DNA of 64,000 nucleotides, taken from contig NC_015389.1 in NCBI RefSeq assembly GCF_000195315.1, positions 434,001 through 498,000 on the forward strand. Reading direction: 5' to 3'. A program made the position numbers and the translations under genes. Below the pieces are notes generated by a model that saw only the letters and a program-made list of their open reading frames with translations, made no database searches and was not told the DNA's origin. Of the stretch, positions 47,153 to 55,625 are shown in pieces. Position 1 is the first letter of the stretch. Each line of letters starts with the position of its first letter. Source of the stretch: Coriobacterium glomerans PW2 (lineage in GTDB: Bacteria; Actinomycetota; Coriobacteriia; Coriobacteriales; Coriobacteriaceae).

Positions 47153-47227
47153 GGCTGCGGAAAAAAACGGACCGCGAGAGAAAGCGCGGGGCTCCGCCCA
47201 CCGGAACCCCGCAAACGCCTCGCAGCC
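47153..47227 (+). promoter_or_regulatory. Nested stem-loops between gatB and gatC
   Basis: An outer stem GGCTGCG/CGCAGCC (47153-47159 and 47221-47227) encloses an inner stem GCGGGG/CCCCGC (47186-47191 and 47207-47212). No U-tract follows. It may set relative expression or act as an mRNA processing/stability element between the soluble and membrane PTS genes. Confidence 0.45.
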
Positions 47228-47281
47228 CCGTGTGATGTGACCCGTACAGGAAACCTCAGTGGGTAAGAAAGCGAGAACGCA

Positions 47282-48694
47282 ATGAACATCATATTCGAAG
47301 CGCTTCAGTATGTCGTCAACCTGGGTTCGACGTTCATGCTTCCGGTCATCATCTTCATAATCGGGCTGTGCCTGAGACTCGGCATCGGAAAATCTCTGCG
47401 CGCCGGTCTGACCGTCGGCATCGGGTTCGTCGGTGTGAACCTCGTCGTGAGTCTCATGACGGGAGATCTCGGCTCGGCTGCAAAGGCCATGGCCGAGAAT
47501 TTCAATCTCAATCTGTCGATCATCGATCTCGGCTGGCCAGGGACCTCTCCCATGGCATGGGCCTCTGATGTGGGTATCATCGCGATTCCCGTGGCGATCG
47601 GCGTTAACATCCTCATGCTCTGCGTGCGTGCGACTCGCGTCGTCAACGTGGATATCTGGAACGTCTGGCATATGGCATTCACGGGCGCGATCGTAGAGAT
47701 GGCGACGGGAAACTTCGCGATCGCTCTCGTCTGCGTCGCGATCCATGCGGCCATCGCCTACAAGCTCGGAGACATGTTCGTTCCGGTTACCGACGGGTAC
47801 TTCGAGCTCGAGGGCATGGCGATGCCTCACGGCACATCTGCATACATGGGAGTCTTCGCCGCTCCTGTAGACGATCTGCTTGATCGCATCCCGCTGATCA
47901 ATCGCATCAACATCACACCGGAGACCGTCGAGGAGAAGCTCGGCGTACTCGGACAACCTATGATCATCGGATTTTTTCTCGGTTTCCTGATCGGTCTGCT
48001 CGCGGGATACGATGTGGGCCGTGCCGGCACCCTCGCTGTCGAGATGGCCGCGGTCATGAAGCTCATGCCGCTCGTGGTGAAGTTCATCATGGAGGGGCTC
48101 ATGCCAATCTCAGAGGCAGCGCGCGAAATGCTGAATAAGCACTTCAAAGGCGGCGACTTCCGTATCGGTCTCGATTGTGCTCTCATGCTCGGCGACCCGG
48201 CCGTCGTGGCGTCCTCCATGCTGTTCGTGCCGCTGACATTGCTCATCGCCGTCATCATGCCCGGCAATCGAATTCTGCCGTTCGGGGACCTTGCCACCAT
48301 AGGATTCTTCGTGGCAATCGCCGTGGGCGTTCATAAGGGAAACGTGTTTCGCACGCTTTTCTCCGGCGCGCTGATCATGTCGATCACCCTGTGGATCGCC
48401 AACCAGATGGCCGGTCTGCAACAGGCGCTCGGCCGCTCGGTTGGGCTCGTCAAGGCGGGGGAGCAGATATCCTCGCTCGATCAATCCGGTTCACCCATCA
48501 CATTTCTGCTGACCAGAGCGACGACGACAGATCTTGGCATCGGGTTCATCGTCATCGCTGCTCTATGGATCGGTGCGTTCGCCTATACCTATATATGCTA
48601 CAAACGCGGGCGGTTGTTCAAGTCGAGGAACGCTGCCGAGCGATCTGCCGAGCATGACGCGAGCCGAGAGGCCGGCAAGGTGGAGATCGCCTAG
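47282..48694 (+). CDS. gatC: PTS galactitol-family EIIC component
   Basis: A 470-residue membrane permease of the EIIC-GAT family with about ten helices (for example MLPVIIFIIGLCLRLGIG, GIIAIPVAIGVNILMLCV, FFLGFLIGLLAGYDV). It carries the family landmarks NVDIWNVWHMAFTGA, DCALMLGDPAVVASSML and PGNRILPFGDLATIGF. The start follows a modest AGCGAGA site. It imports and, with GatA/GatB, phosphorylates galactitol to galactitol-1-P. The gene ends with a charged cytoplasmic tail (RNAAERSAEHDASREAG). Confidence 0.92.
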   Translation: MNIIFEALQYVVNLGSTFMLPVIIFIIGLCLRLGIGKSLRAGLTVGIGFVGVNLVVSLMTGDLGSAAKAMAENFNLNLSIIDLGWPGTSPMAWASDVGIIAIPVAIGVNILMLCVRATRVVNVDIWNVWHMAFTGAIVEMATGNFAIALVCVAIHAAIAYKLGDMFVPVTDGYFELEGMAMPHGTSAYMGVFAAPVDDLLDRIPLINRINITPETVEEKLGVLGQPMIIGFFLGFLIGLLAGYDVGRAGTLAVEMAAVMKLMPLVVKFIMEGLMPISEAAREMLNKHFKGGDFRIGLDCALMLGDPAVVASSMLFVPLTLLIAVIMPGNRILPFGDLATIGFFVAIAVGVHKGNVFRTLFSGALIMSITLWIANQMAGLQQALGRSVGLVKAGEQISSLDQSGSPITFLLTRATTTDLGIGFIVIAALWIGAFAYTYICYKRGRLFKSRNAAERSAEHDASREAGKVEIA

Positions 48695-48807
48695 CTCTCA
48701 TGTGAGCGATCCGGCGGCTGCGCCCGCTGAAGTCTCAACGTCGGCGAGGTCGCAGCGGTCCGTCCGAAACGGAATGCTATTCAAACATAGAATCGAGGGA
48801 GCGCCTT

Positions 48808-49845
48808 ATGAAAGCGCTTGCGATCACGGCTAGCAAGAATATGGAACTCGTCGACATAGAGGTGCCGAGCCCCGGCCCCGATGAGGTCTTGATCCGGGTC
48901 TCTTATGTCGGCGTTTGCGGATCAGACCTTCCGAGGTACTTCGAAGGAGGGGTTCATCAATATCCGCAGGTGCTCGGCCACGAATTCTCGGGCGTGATCG
49001 AGCGAACGGGTGAGGGGGTATGCGGTTTGACTCCCGGCACCGCGGTCGTCGTCGCGCCGCTCGTGCCGTGCGGTACGTGCGATCAGTGCCAGCAGGGCAA
49101 CCCGCAGCTCTGTGAAAACTACAGCTTCATCGGTTCGCGTCGTCCAGGTGCGATGGCGGAATATGTCACGGCGCCCGCCAAGAACTGCTTGAAGGTTCCA
49201 GATGCTCTTCCACTCGATATCGCCTCGACCATCGAACCGCTTACGGTCGCCTTGCACGGCATGGAGCGGGTCAGAATTCGACCGGGCGCTCGCGCCCTCA
49301 TCTTGGGTGCGGGAACGATCGGTCTCATGGCGGTACTGGCGCTGCGGGCGCTCGGCATCGGCGAGATCACCGTCGTCGACATCAACGAGAGCAGGCTCGG
49401 AGTGGCGCGCGAGGTTGGGGCGGACCGCACGATAAATCCCGCGCGCGTCGACCTCGATGATCACTTCGGTAGATACGGGCTCGGTGAGGTCGTCTTCGAG
49501 ACAGCCGGAAACCATGTGACGCAGGTTCAGGCGATCAGGTACGCCGATCGGTGCGGCAAGGTCGTATTCATCGGAACGTGCACCCAACCGATAGATTTCG
49601 ATCCGGAGACCTTTGAGCTGATCTTGCGCCGCGAGCTCGAGCTGACAGGCTCATGGATGTCCTACTCCGCTCCATTTCCCGGATATGTATGGAACGCGGC
49701 GCTGCGCTATCTGGCGACCGGTGAGATCGACACCTCTGCGCTCATCACGAGCACCTGGTCGCTTGAGGATGCTGCGGAGCCGTTTGAGCGGATGCGCGCA
49801 CCCGGATCATCTGAGGTGAAGGTGCTCTATCGCATCGGCGGATGA
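48808..49845 (+). CDS. gatD: Zinc-dependent polyol-phosphate dehydrogenase (GatD type)
   Basis: A 345-residue medium-chain dehydrogenase. The catalytic zinc ligands lie in GVCGSDLPRY and GHEFSG; the structural zinc site is CGTCDQCQQGNPQLC; the NAD motif is GAGTIGLMAVLALRALG. Directly after gatC it is best read as galactitol-1-phosphate 5-dehydrogenase, giving tagatose-6-P. GAGGGAG precedes the ATG. Its stop lies nine bases from the stop of the convergent DeoR gene. Other polyol substrates cannot be excluded. Confidence 0.85.
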   Translation: MKALAITASKNMELVDIEVPSPGPDEVLIRVSYVGVCGSDLPRYFEGGVHQYPQVLGHEFSGVIERTGEGVCGLTPGTAVVVAPLVPCGTCDQCQQGNPQLCENYSFIGSRRPGAMAEYVTAPAKNCLKVPDALPLDIASTIEPLTVALHGMERVRIRPGARALILGAGTIGLMAVLALRALGIGEITVVDINESRLGVAREVGADRTINPARVDLDDHFGRYGLGEVVFETAGNHVTQVQAIRYADRCGKVVFIGTCTQPIDFDPETFELILRRELELTGSWMSYSAPFPGYVWNAALRYLATGEIDTSALITSTWSLEDAAEPFERMRAPGSSEVKVLYRIGG

Positions 49846-49854
49846 GGCAGCCGG

Positions 49855-50667
49855 TCAGCTCGTAGCGTCAGCGATCAGAAGGCGGCATCTCGAAGCGGAT
49901 GTCTCCATTGCCGTGCGGATGTCGGCTTCGATGAGTCCATCGGGATCGGCATCCACGACCACGGCATCGACGTCTTCGAGCCCACCGAAGCGCATGAGCC
50001 CCGAGCTTCCGATCTTGGTTGCGTCCATCAGGACGATGCACTCGTCGGCTGCGGCGAGAAATGCAGCTTTGACCTCAGCCATCTGGGCGTAGCCGGTCAT
50101 GAGGCCGCGGCCCGGAACATAGGAGGTGGGGCAAATCACCGCTTTGTCGGGATGGAGCACCTCAAGCGAGCGGAGGACGAGCGGGCCCGTGAGGTAGCGG
50201 TGACCTTGGCGAAGCGCGCCGCCGAGCAACATGACGTCAACGGAGGGCATGCTCTCGTCTATGAGATCGGCGATGGTGACGTCCGCGGTGATCACGGTGA
50301 GGCTCTGGTAGACACCGAGCATGCGGACGAATTCGAGCGCGGTGGTCCCGGAGTCCACGAGCAGGGCATCGCCGTCGGAGATCAGCGACAGCGAAGCCTG
50401 AGCGATTCTGCGCTTGGCTTCCACATTCACGTTGACGCGCCGGTCTTGAATGGAGACCGTGAGCGAGCGGTGCAGTGAGACGGCTCCGCCATGCGTGCGG
50501 CGCAGCTTGCCGGCGCGCTCAAGAGCGTCAAGATCTCCGCGGATGGTTACAGCTGAGACCGAGAACGCGCGGGCGAGACCGGATACCTGCACCGATGCCG
50601 AGCGATCGAGAACGGCCAAGATCGAAGCCCTGCGCTCGTCGGCATACAGAGGTTTTTTGCAGGACAT
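49855..50667 (-). CDS. DeoR family transcriptional regulator
   Basis: A 270-residue DeoR-type repressor. The N-terminal helix-turn-helix reads ERRASILAVLDRSASVQVSG, FSVSAVTIRGDLDALERAG, THGGAV. The sensor domain carries DALLVDSGTTALEFVRML, ITADVTIADLI, LLGGALRQGHRYLTGPL and LMDATKIGSSGLMRFG. AAAGGAG precedes the ATG. It is divergent from gatY across a 496-base gap that contains an inverted repeat GTTTTCGT/ACGAAAAC, and the same half-site overlaps the gatY promoter, so it probably controls gatY and itself. It is a different branch from the DeoR protein at 45523. Confidence 0.87.
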   Translation of the reverse strand: MSCKKPLYADERRASILAVLDRSASVQVSGLARAFSVSAVTIRGDLDALERAGKLRRTHGGAVSLHRSLTVSIQDRRVNVNVEAKRRIAQASLSLISDGDALLVDSGTTALEFVRMLGVYQSLTVITADVTIADLIDESMPSVDVMLLGGALRQGHRYLTGPLVLRSLEVLHPDKAVICPTSYVPGRGLMTGYAQMAEVKAAFLAAADECIVLMDATKIGSSGLMRFGGLEDVDAVVVDADPDGLIEADIRTAMETSASRCRLLIADATS

Positions 50668-50776
50668 GGAGAGCTCCTTTCAGATGCTGTGCGGGCGAGC
50701 CGGAAAAGCCGTCTGCGGTCGTGTGCTGCCGCAGCCCGGCCCATCCGGCTCGGCACTCTCGGATTGTGCAGATTGT

Positions 50777-50997
50777 GTTTTCGTTACTTTTGATATACGA
50801 AAACATCTGCGTTGCGTTTGCTTGCGTTCGATAGTATAGCAAAATCGGGTATGGTAGCTCCGATGATGTTTGCATCTAGAAAGGGTAATGCAACGAGTGC
50901 GGCTATCATCGAGTCAAGCGCGACATGCGTTTGCTTTCGGCAGCACCCGGGCTTCGTTCAATCGCGCTGCGACCCGGTATTTGCGATTTCGTATAAT
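50777..50997 (+). promoter_or_regulatory. DeoR-type operators and gatY promoter
   Basis: GTTTTCGT-N12-ACGAAAAC (50777-50804) is an inverted repeat near the divergent deoR start. Its half-site TTTCGTATA (reverse strand at 50795-50803) recurs at 50987-50995, overlapping TATAAT (50992-50997), the best -10 for gatY. A second possible -10 is TATAGC at 50835. The rest of the gap to 51163 shows no gene. Confidence 0.5.
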
Positions 50998-51163
50998 GCC
51001 AGCAGCAATCGAAGGCTTTCCGGTAGGAGCTGGTTTGCGCGGAGCCTGATCGGGTCGCCGCGCCGAGTCAAGATAAGTCGCTCCGGGACCCCTTCGAGTA
51101 TCCAATCCGGTCGCATGTGGTTGCGGCCGTCCGGCTGAAGCCGGAGAGAGAGGAGTGTGCGCT

Positions 51164-52018
51164 ATGGCACTGGTCACCACCAAGGAGATGCTGCTCGAGG
51201 CTAAGAAGGGCCACTATGGGATCGGGGCGTTCAACGTCGAGAACCTCGAGTTCGTCATGGCGGTGCTCGCCGCCGCCGAGCAGACCGGGTCCCCGGTCAT
51301 CATGCAGACCACGCCGGGAACGGTCAAGTACGCCGGTCTCGACTATTTTCACGCGCTCGTGAAATGCGCCGCTGAGCGGGCGAGCGTGCCGGTGGCGCTC
51401 CACCTCGACCACGGTGACGGGTACGACCGCTGCCTGCAGGCCTTGCACGTGGGCTACACCTCCGTCATGATCGACGGCAGCCACGTGCCCTTCGAGCAGA
51501 ACATCGAGATCACCGCGCCGGTCGCGCGCGCGGGCAGAGCCATCGGCGTGCCGGTCGAGGCGGAGCTCGGCAAGGTCGGCGGCAAGGAGGATGACGGCCC
51601 GGCCGTCGCCGGCGAGAACCCCTATACCGATCCGGACGAGGCCGTCGAGTTCGTCGAGCGCACGGGGTGCACCTCGCTTGCCATCGGCGTGGGCACGGCG
51701 CACGGCGTCTATCACGGCACGCCGCACATCCAGCAGGACATCGTCCAGGCGATCGCCGCGCGTCTCGATATCCCGCTCGTCTTGCACGGGACCTCCGGCG
51801 TGCCCGATGAGCAGGTCGCCGAGGCGATCAAGAACGGTATCTCCAAGATCAACTACGCCACCGAGCTGCGGCAGGCCTACACGCGCGGCTTCATGGGCTA
51901 CATGGCGGAGAACCCGGGTAATTTCGATCCCAAGAAGCCCGCGATTCAAGGCATGGCAGAGATCACGAAGGTCGTGAGCGAGCACATGCAGAATCTGGGG
52001 TCTGCGGGGCGGGCGTAA
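51164..52018 (+). CDS. gatY: Class II aldolase, tagatose/fructose-bisphosphate type
   Basis: Cleaves tagatose-1,6-bisP (or fructose-1,6-bisP) to dihydroxyacetone-P and glyceraldehyde-3-P. The 284-residue zinc enzyme shows GIGAFNVENLEF at the start, the catalytic/zinc region HLDHGDGYD, MIDGSHVPFE, EAELGKVGG, GTAHGVYHG and VLHGTSGVPD. The GatY/KbaY reading follows from its neighbours: lacC and two routes to tagatose-6-P. No gatZ/kbaZ-like helper subunit is present, so it may act alone or be a dual-use fructose-bisphosphate aldolase. GAGAGAGGAG lies before the ATG at 51164. A terminator follows. Confidence 0.85.
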   Translation: MALVTTKEMLLEAKKGHYGIGAFNVENLEFVMAVLAAAEQTGSPVIMQTTPGTVKYAGLDYFHALVKCAAERASVPVALHLDHGDGYDRCLQALHVGYTSVMIDGSHVPFEQNIEITAPVARAGRAIGVPVEAELGKVGGKEDDGPAVAGENPYTDPDEAVEFVERTGCTSLAIGVGTAHGVYHGTPHIQQDIVQAIAARLDIPLVLHGTSGVPDEQVAEAIKNGISKINYATELRQAYTRGFMGYMAENPGNFDPKKPAIQGMAEITKVVSEHMQNLGSAGRA

Positions 52019-52050
52019 AAAACCTTCTTTTTCGAATCTGATCGAGGGTT

Positions 52051-52084
52051 GCACCCCCGCGCCGTCGCTGCGGGGGTGCTTTCA
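52051..52084 (+). terminator. Terminator of gatY
   Basis: GCACCCCCGC and GCGGGGGTGC form a ten-base-pair stem with a nine-base loop followed by TTTC, 32 bases after the stop. Confidence 0.85.
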
Positions 52085-52215
52085 TTGACGGCGACACTTC
52101 TCGTTCCTACGCTCGGATCGCCTGCTGGCGATGCGTGAGTAAAAACTTGTCCCCACGCATCGCTATACTGAAGCTACCTGATGGAACCGGGTAGGCCGAC
52201 GGCGGGGTGGTGTCG

Positions 52216-55200
52216 ATGAGCGAGACTGGCGGAGAGCTGACGTGCTCGAAGCGTGCGCGATCACTATGGGCGAAGTCTGATCGTGACGAAGGGCGATCCT
52301 GGCTGCCGCTGGTCACGCATGCGCAAGATGCCGTCAGCGTGGCGAGAAGACTTTGGGACACGTGGGTGCCACGTAGCACGCGCGGAGCCATCAGCAGCGC
52401 ATACTGCGAGAATGAGGCGCTGGCGCAGCGTCTCGTCTGCTTTCTGGCCGGCGTGCACGATATCGGCAAAGCGACACCCTTGTTTCAGGCTCGCCGCGTT
52501 TTGTTTGATACCGAGGCGGAGGAGGCCTATCTTACATGGAAACCGCAATCCGCCGGCCTGCCCTTCACTTCTGTTTTCGATTGCGCCACCCGACCGAGCC
52601 ATGCCATCGCGGGCCAGGTGATCCTGAAAGCGTATCTCGAGGACGAACATCACTGGGAAGCAGGGATCGCCGGCTCGCTCACCTGCATCATCGGAGCGCA
52701 TCACGGTCGCCCTCCGCGGCAGAAGGATCTCGGCGATGCTGTGCGGACGCGCCAGAGGGAGCTGGGTTGGGATGCTTCATGCGGAAGTGCCTGGAGAGAT
52801 GTTCAGCGTGAGCTCATCGAACACGCGTTGCGCCTTTCGGAGATCACCCGAGCCGATCTGACACTGATGAGCGGCCGATTCGTCGAGCCTCAGATCGCGA
52901 GCCTGCTCACCGGTCTTATCATCATGGTTGATTGGATCGTGAGCAATCAGGCGTTTTTCCCGCTCGTACCTCTGCACCACTCCGATCAGCCGAGCACGGT
53001 CGCTCTCTGTGCGCGGCACGCCGCGCAGCAGCTCTCTGCGCGTTCGGCAAAGGCGTGGGATGCTGCTCGCATCCTTCCCGCCTGGCGTGAGGATGCATGC
53101 GATCTCCCCGACATGGAAACGCTCTATGGGGAGCGGTTCGGTTTCACCGGCGGTACGCGTCCTCGGCCGATACAGATTGCAAGCGATCAGGTGGCGCGCA
53201 CGACTGAAGATCCCGGCATCATCATTCTCGAGGCGCCGATGGGCGAAGGCAAAACCGAGGCGGCGCTGGCAGCTGCGGAGATCCTTGCCTCCCGTTCCGG
53301 CTGCGGGGGCATAGCCGTGGCGCTTCCCACGATGGCGACGACGGATGCCATGTTCGGGCGCGTGCACGCGTGGCTGAAGCGGCTTCCGGAGCACAACGAA
53401 AACGAACGAAGCATCTATCTGGCACACGGCAAGGCGCGACTGAATGAGGAGTTTCAAGGCATCGTCACGGCGTCGCGCTCCAAGCAGAGATATAAAGTTC
53501 TCGGAGAGGATCTCGAAGCTGGCGAGCTATCTGACAGCGTTGTCGCATCGGACTGGATGAACGGCAGAAAAAAAGGAGTTCTGTCCAACTTTTTGATTTG
53601 CACGGTCGATCAGGTGCTCATGGGAGCTCTCCAGATGAAGCACCTTGCGCTGCGGCATCTGGCGCTGGCTAACAAAGTGGTCGTGATCGACGAATGCCAC
53701 GCCTACGACATCTACATGCAGCAGTATCTCACACGTGTGCTGGAATGGCTCGGCAGCTGGCGAACGCCGGTCGTCTTGCTTTCGGCAACCCTGCCGCCGG
53801 CGCTGAGAGCTCAGCTGATCGAAGCCTACCTGAAAGGACGCCGGACGGTCGGCCAGCCGCACAGGGCAACAGGCAACTGGAGAGAGACGGCAAGACGAGC
53901 GCAATCTTGGCGGCGTGCTGAGCTTGTATCGAGTGCTCCCGCTTCGATAGCGAGCAGCAAAGAAAGCGGTAAGGAACCGTCGGATGTCGCCGCCGCATAT
54001 CCGCTGATCACCTACAGCGAAGGCGAAAAGATGAGATCACGGGGGATTCCCGCTTCAAGCCGTCGCTGGAACGTAACCGTCAAAATCATGAGCGACGACA
54101 ACGATTCCCTGATTGAGCTGCTGCGCGAGCGGCTATCTGGAGGCGGGTGCGCGGGCATCGTGTGTGACACCGTCACAAGAGCTCAGCAGACGGCCGCCGC
54201 CCTCTCCGATCAGTTCGGATCCGAATCGATCATGTTGACGCACGCGCGGTTTGTCGACTTCGACCGCATGGCGAACGAACGGATGCTGAGAGCGATGCTG
54301 GGACCCGAAGCGAACGTCGATGCTGGCACAAGACCGTATCTGAAGATAATCGTTGGAACGCAGGTCCTTGAGCAGTCGCTGGATATCGATTTCGATGTCT
54401 TGGTCTCAGATGTGGCTCCGATCGATCTCATCATGCAGCGGCTCGGGAGGGTCCACCGTCATCGGCGCGGGACGGCCGAGTCGGAACGGCCAGGCAAACT
54501 GAGAGGCGCAACGTGCTATCTGCGCGGCATCGAGCATTGGGGGGAGGGAGAAGCGCCTTCATTTCCCCAAGACGTCGAGCGCGTCTACGATCGCGCGTCA
54601 CTTCTGGAATCGTTAGCTGTCCTTGAGCTGTCAGAGCACCATCCGGAATCGGAGTTCGAGCTTCCCGACGATGTGGCGAGGACGGTGCGGGCAGGGTATG
54701 GAAGCGACGTTTCGTCGAGGATACCGGAGGCATGGAAGGGCATCTACGCAGATGCCGTCAGGAAGCGATCGGACGTCCATGACAAAAAGAAGCGCCGCGC
54801 GCGCCCGTGCCTGCTTAAATCAGTGGATTTTCTGCACAGCAATGATGCCACGTTAGTCGACCTGTTCGCTTCAGGTGCAGTTTCCGAATCGAATGCAAGA
54901 CGGGGGGCTGATGATGATTGGGGTCCGCGGGCCGTTCGCGACACGCAAGAGACCGTTGAGGTTCTGCTGCTTTGGCGGCAGCATGACGAGCTCAGACTTC
55001 TGCCATGGGTCGGGGATCCGAAACGAGCTGTCGAGTACGGCGCTGCAGTTCCCATGGATCAGGAGCCGTCCCCCGCACTGTCCCAGTTCATCATGCAGTC
55101 TGCCGTGCGACTGCCGCTGAGCATGTGCGCGATAGGAAAGATCGATTCGCTCATCGAGAAGCTCGAAACTTTGACTCAGAGTTGGATTGGGGCATGGCAG

Positions 55201-55356
55201 GATTCGCCATGGTTGGCTGGCAGCCTCGTATTGATTCTTGAAGAGAGAGGAGGTACGGAATTGGTTGTCGATATTGATAACTGGGAAGTTTCATATTCTC
55301 GAGAGGCTGGTCTTTCTGAAAATGTAAAAAGGAGTGAAAATCATCTTTCCAGTTAG
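52216..55356 (+). CDS. cas3: CRISPR-associated helicase/nuclease Cas3 (type I-E)
   Basis: Recruited by Cascade to unwind and degrade target DNA. The 1046-residue protein has an N-terminal HD nuclease domain (His in VTHAQDAV, metal-binding HDIGK near residue 87, further His in IIGAHHGR). The superfamily 2 helicase follows: Walker A APMGEGKTEAAL (about 338-350), DECH box VVIDECHAYD (about 489), SAT motif LLSATLPP (about 520) and motif VI MQRLGRVHRH near 740. The C-terminal domain runs to the stop. I start at ATG 52216 behind GGCGGGGTGG; GTG codons at 52207 and 52210 are alternatives. TATACT at 52164 is a possible -10. It is transcribed in the same direction as the Cascade genes but separated from them by 269 bases. 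Confidence 0.95.
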   Translation: MSETGGELTCSKRARSLWAKSDRDEGRSWLPLVTHAQDAVSVARRLWDTWVPRSTRGAISSAYCENEALAQRLVCFLAGVHDIGKATPLFQARRVLFDTEAEEAYLTWKPQSAGLPFTSVFDCATRPSHAIAGQVILKAYLEDEHHWEAGIAGSLTCIIGAHHGRPPRQKDLGDAVRTRQRELGWDASCGSAWRDVQRELIEHALRLSEITRADLTLMSGRFVEPQIASLLTGLIIMVDWIVSNQAFFPLVPLHHSDQPSTVALCARHAAQQLSARSAKAWDAARILPAWREDACDLPDMETLYGERFGFTGGTRPRPIQIASDQVARTTEDPGIIILEAPMGEGKTEAALAAAEILASRSGCGGIAVALPTMATTDAMFGRVHAWLKRLPEHNENERSIYLAHGKARLNEEFQGIVTASRSKQRYKVLGEDLEAGELSDSVVASDWMNGRKKGVLSNFLICTVDQVLMGALQMKHLALRHLALANKVVVIDECHAYDIYMQQYLTRVLEWLGSWRTPVVLLSATLPPALRAQLIEAYLKGRRTVGQPHRATGNWRETARRAQSWRRAELVSSAPASIASSKESGKEPSDVAAAYPLITYSEGEKMRSRGIPASSRRWNVTVKIMSDDNDSLIELLRERLSGGGCAGIVCDTVTRAQQTAAALSDQFGSESIMLTHARFVDFDRMANERMLRAMLGPEANVDAGTRPYLKIIVGTQVLEQSLDIDFDVLVSDVAPIDLIMQRLGRVHRHRRGTAESERPGKLRGATCYLRGIEHWGEGEAPSFPQDVERVYDRASLLESLAVLELSEHHPESEFELPDDVARTVRAGYGSDVSSRIPEAWKGIYADAVRKRSDVHDKKKRRARPCLLKSVDFLHSNDATLVDLFASGAVSESNARRGADDDWGPRAVRDTQETVEVLLLWRQHDELRLLPWVGDPKRAVEYGAAVPMDQEPSPALSQFIMQSAVRLPLSMCAIGKIDSLIEKLETLTQSWIGAWQDSPWLAGSLVLILEERGGTELVVDIDNWEVSYSREAGLSENVKRSENHLSS

Positions 55357-55386
55357 TTTTACTATATTTGCCAGTGGGAGGACGTG

Positions 55387-55473
55387 ATGAGGATTTCATC
55401 AGGGGTTACGCGAGGGATAATTATGTCAGGACCTAATTTTGAAAATCCTCTGCACGGGTGGGATGATTCGTAA
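55387..55473 (+). CDS. Possible small ORF between cas3 and casA (28 codons)
   Basis: ATG at 55387 is preceded by GGGAGGAC at a good distance. The frame encodes MRISSGVTRGIIMSGP, then NFENPLHGWDDS, and ends at TAA 55473. It lies 30 bases after the cas3 stop and well upstream of the Cascade promoter candidate, so it would be on the cas3 transcript. There is no recognisable family. Support is limited to the strong ribosome binding site and the non-random look of the C-terminus. Confidence 0.35.
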   Translation: MRISSGVTRGIIMSGPNFENPLHGWDDS

Positions 55474-55533
55474 GCGATGGCTTTTCGGTAATGCTTTCAG
55501 CAGCGTCCACTATAACGATTGGACTTTCTTTTT

Positions 55534-55539
55534 TATAAT
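55534..55539 (+). promoter_or_regulatory. Candidate -10 of the Cascade operon
   Basis: TATAAT stands in a T-rich stretch 87 bases upstream of casA; TTGGAC (55519-55524) is nearby but too close to serve as an ideal -35. A separate promoter for casABCDE-cas1-cas2 downstream of cas3 is known in other type I-E loci. Confidence 0.4.
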
Positions 55540-55625
55540 CGTGCAGTTGCGGTAGCAATAGATCTTCAGCCGGATGCACAGAGAGGAGTGAAGGTTTTTG
55601 AAAGCGCAATTAGAATGGAGAACAG

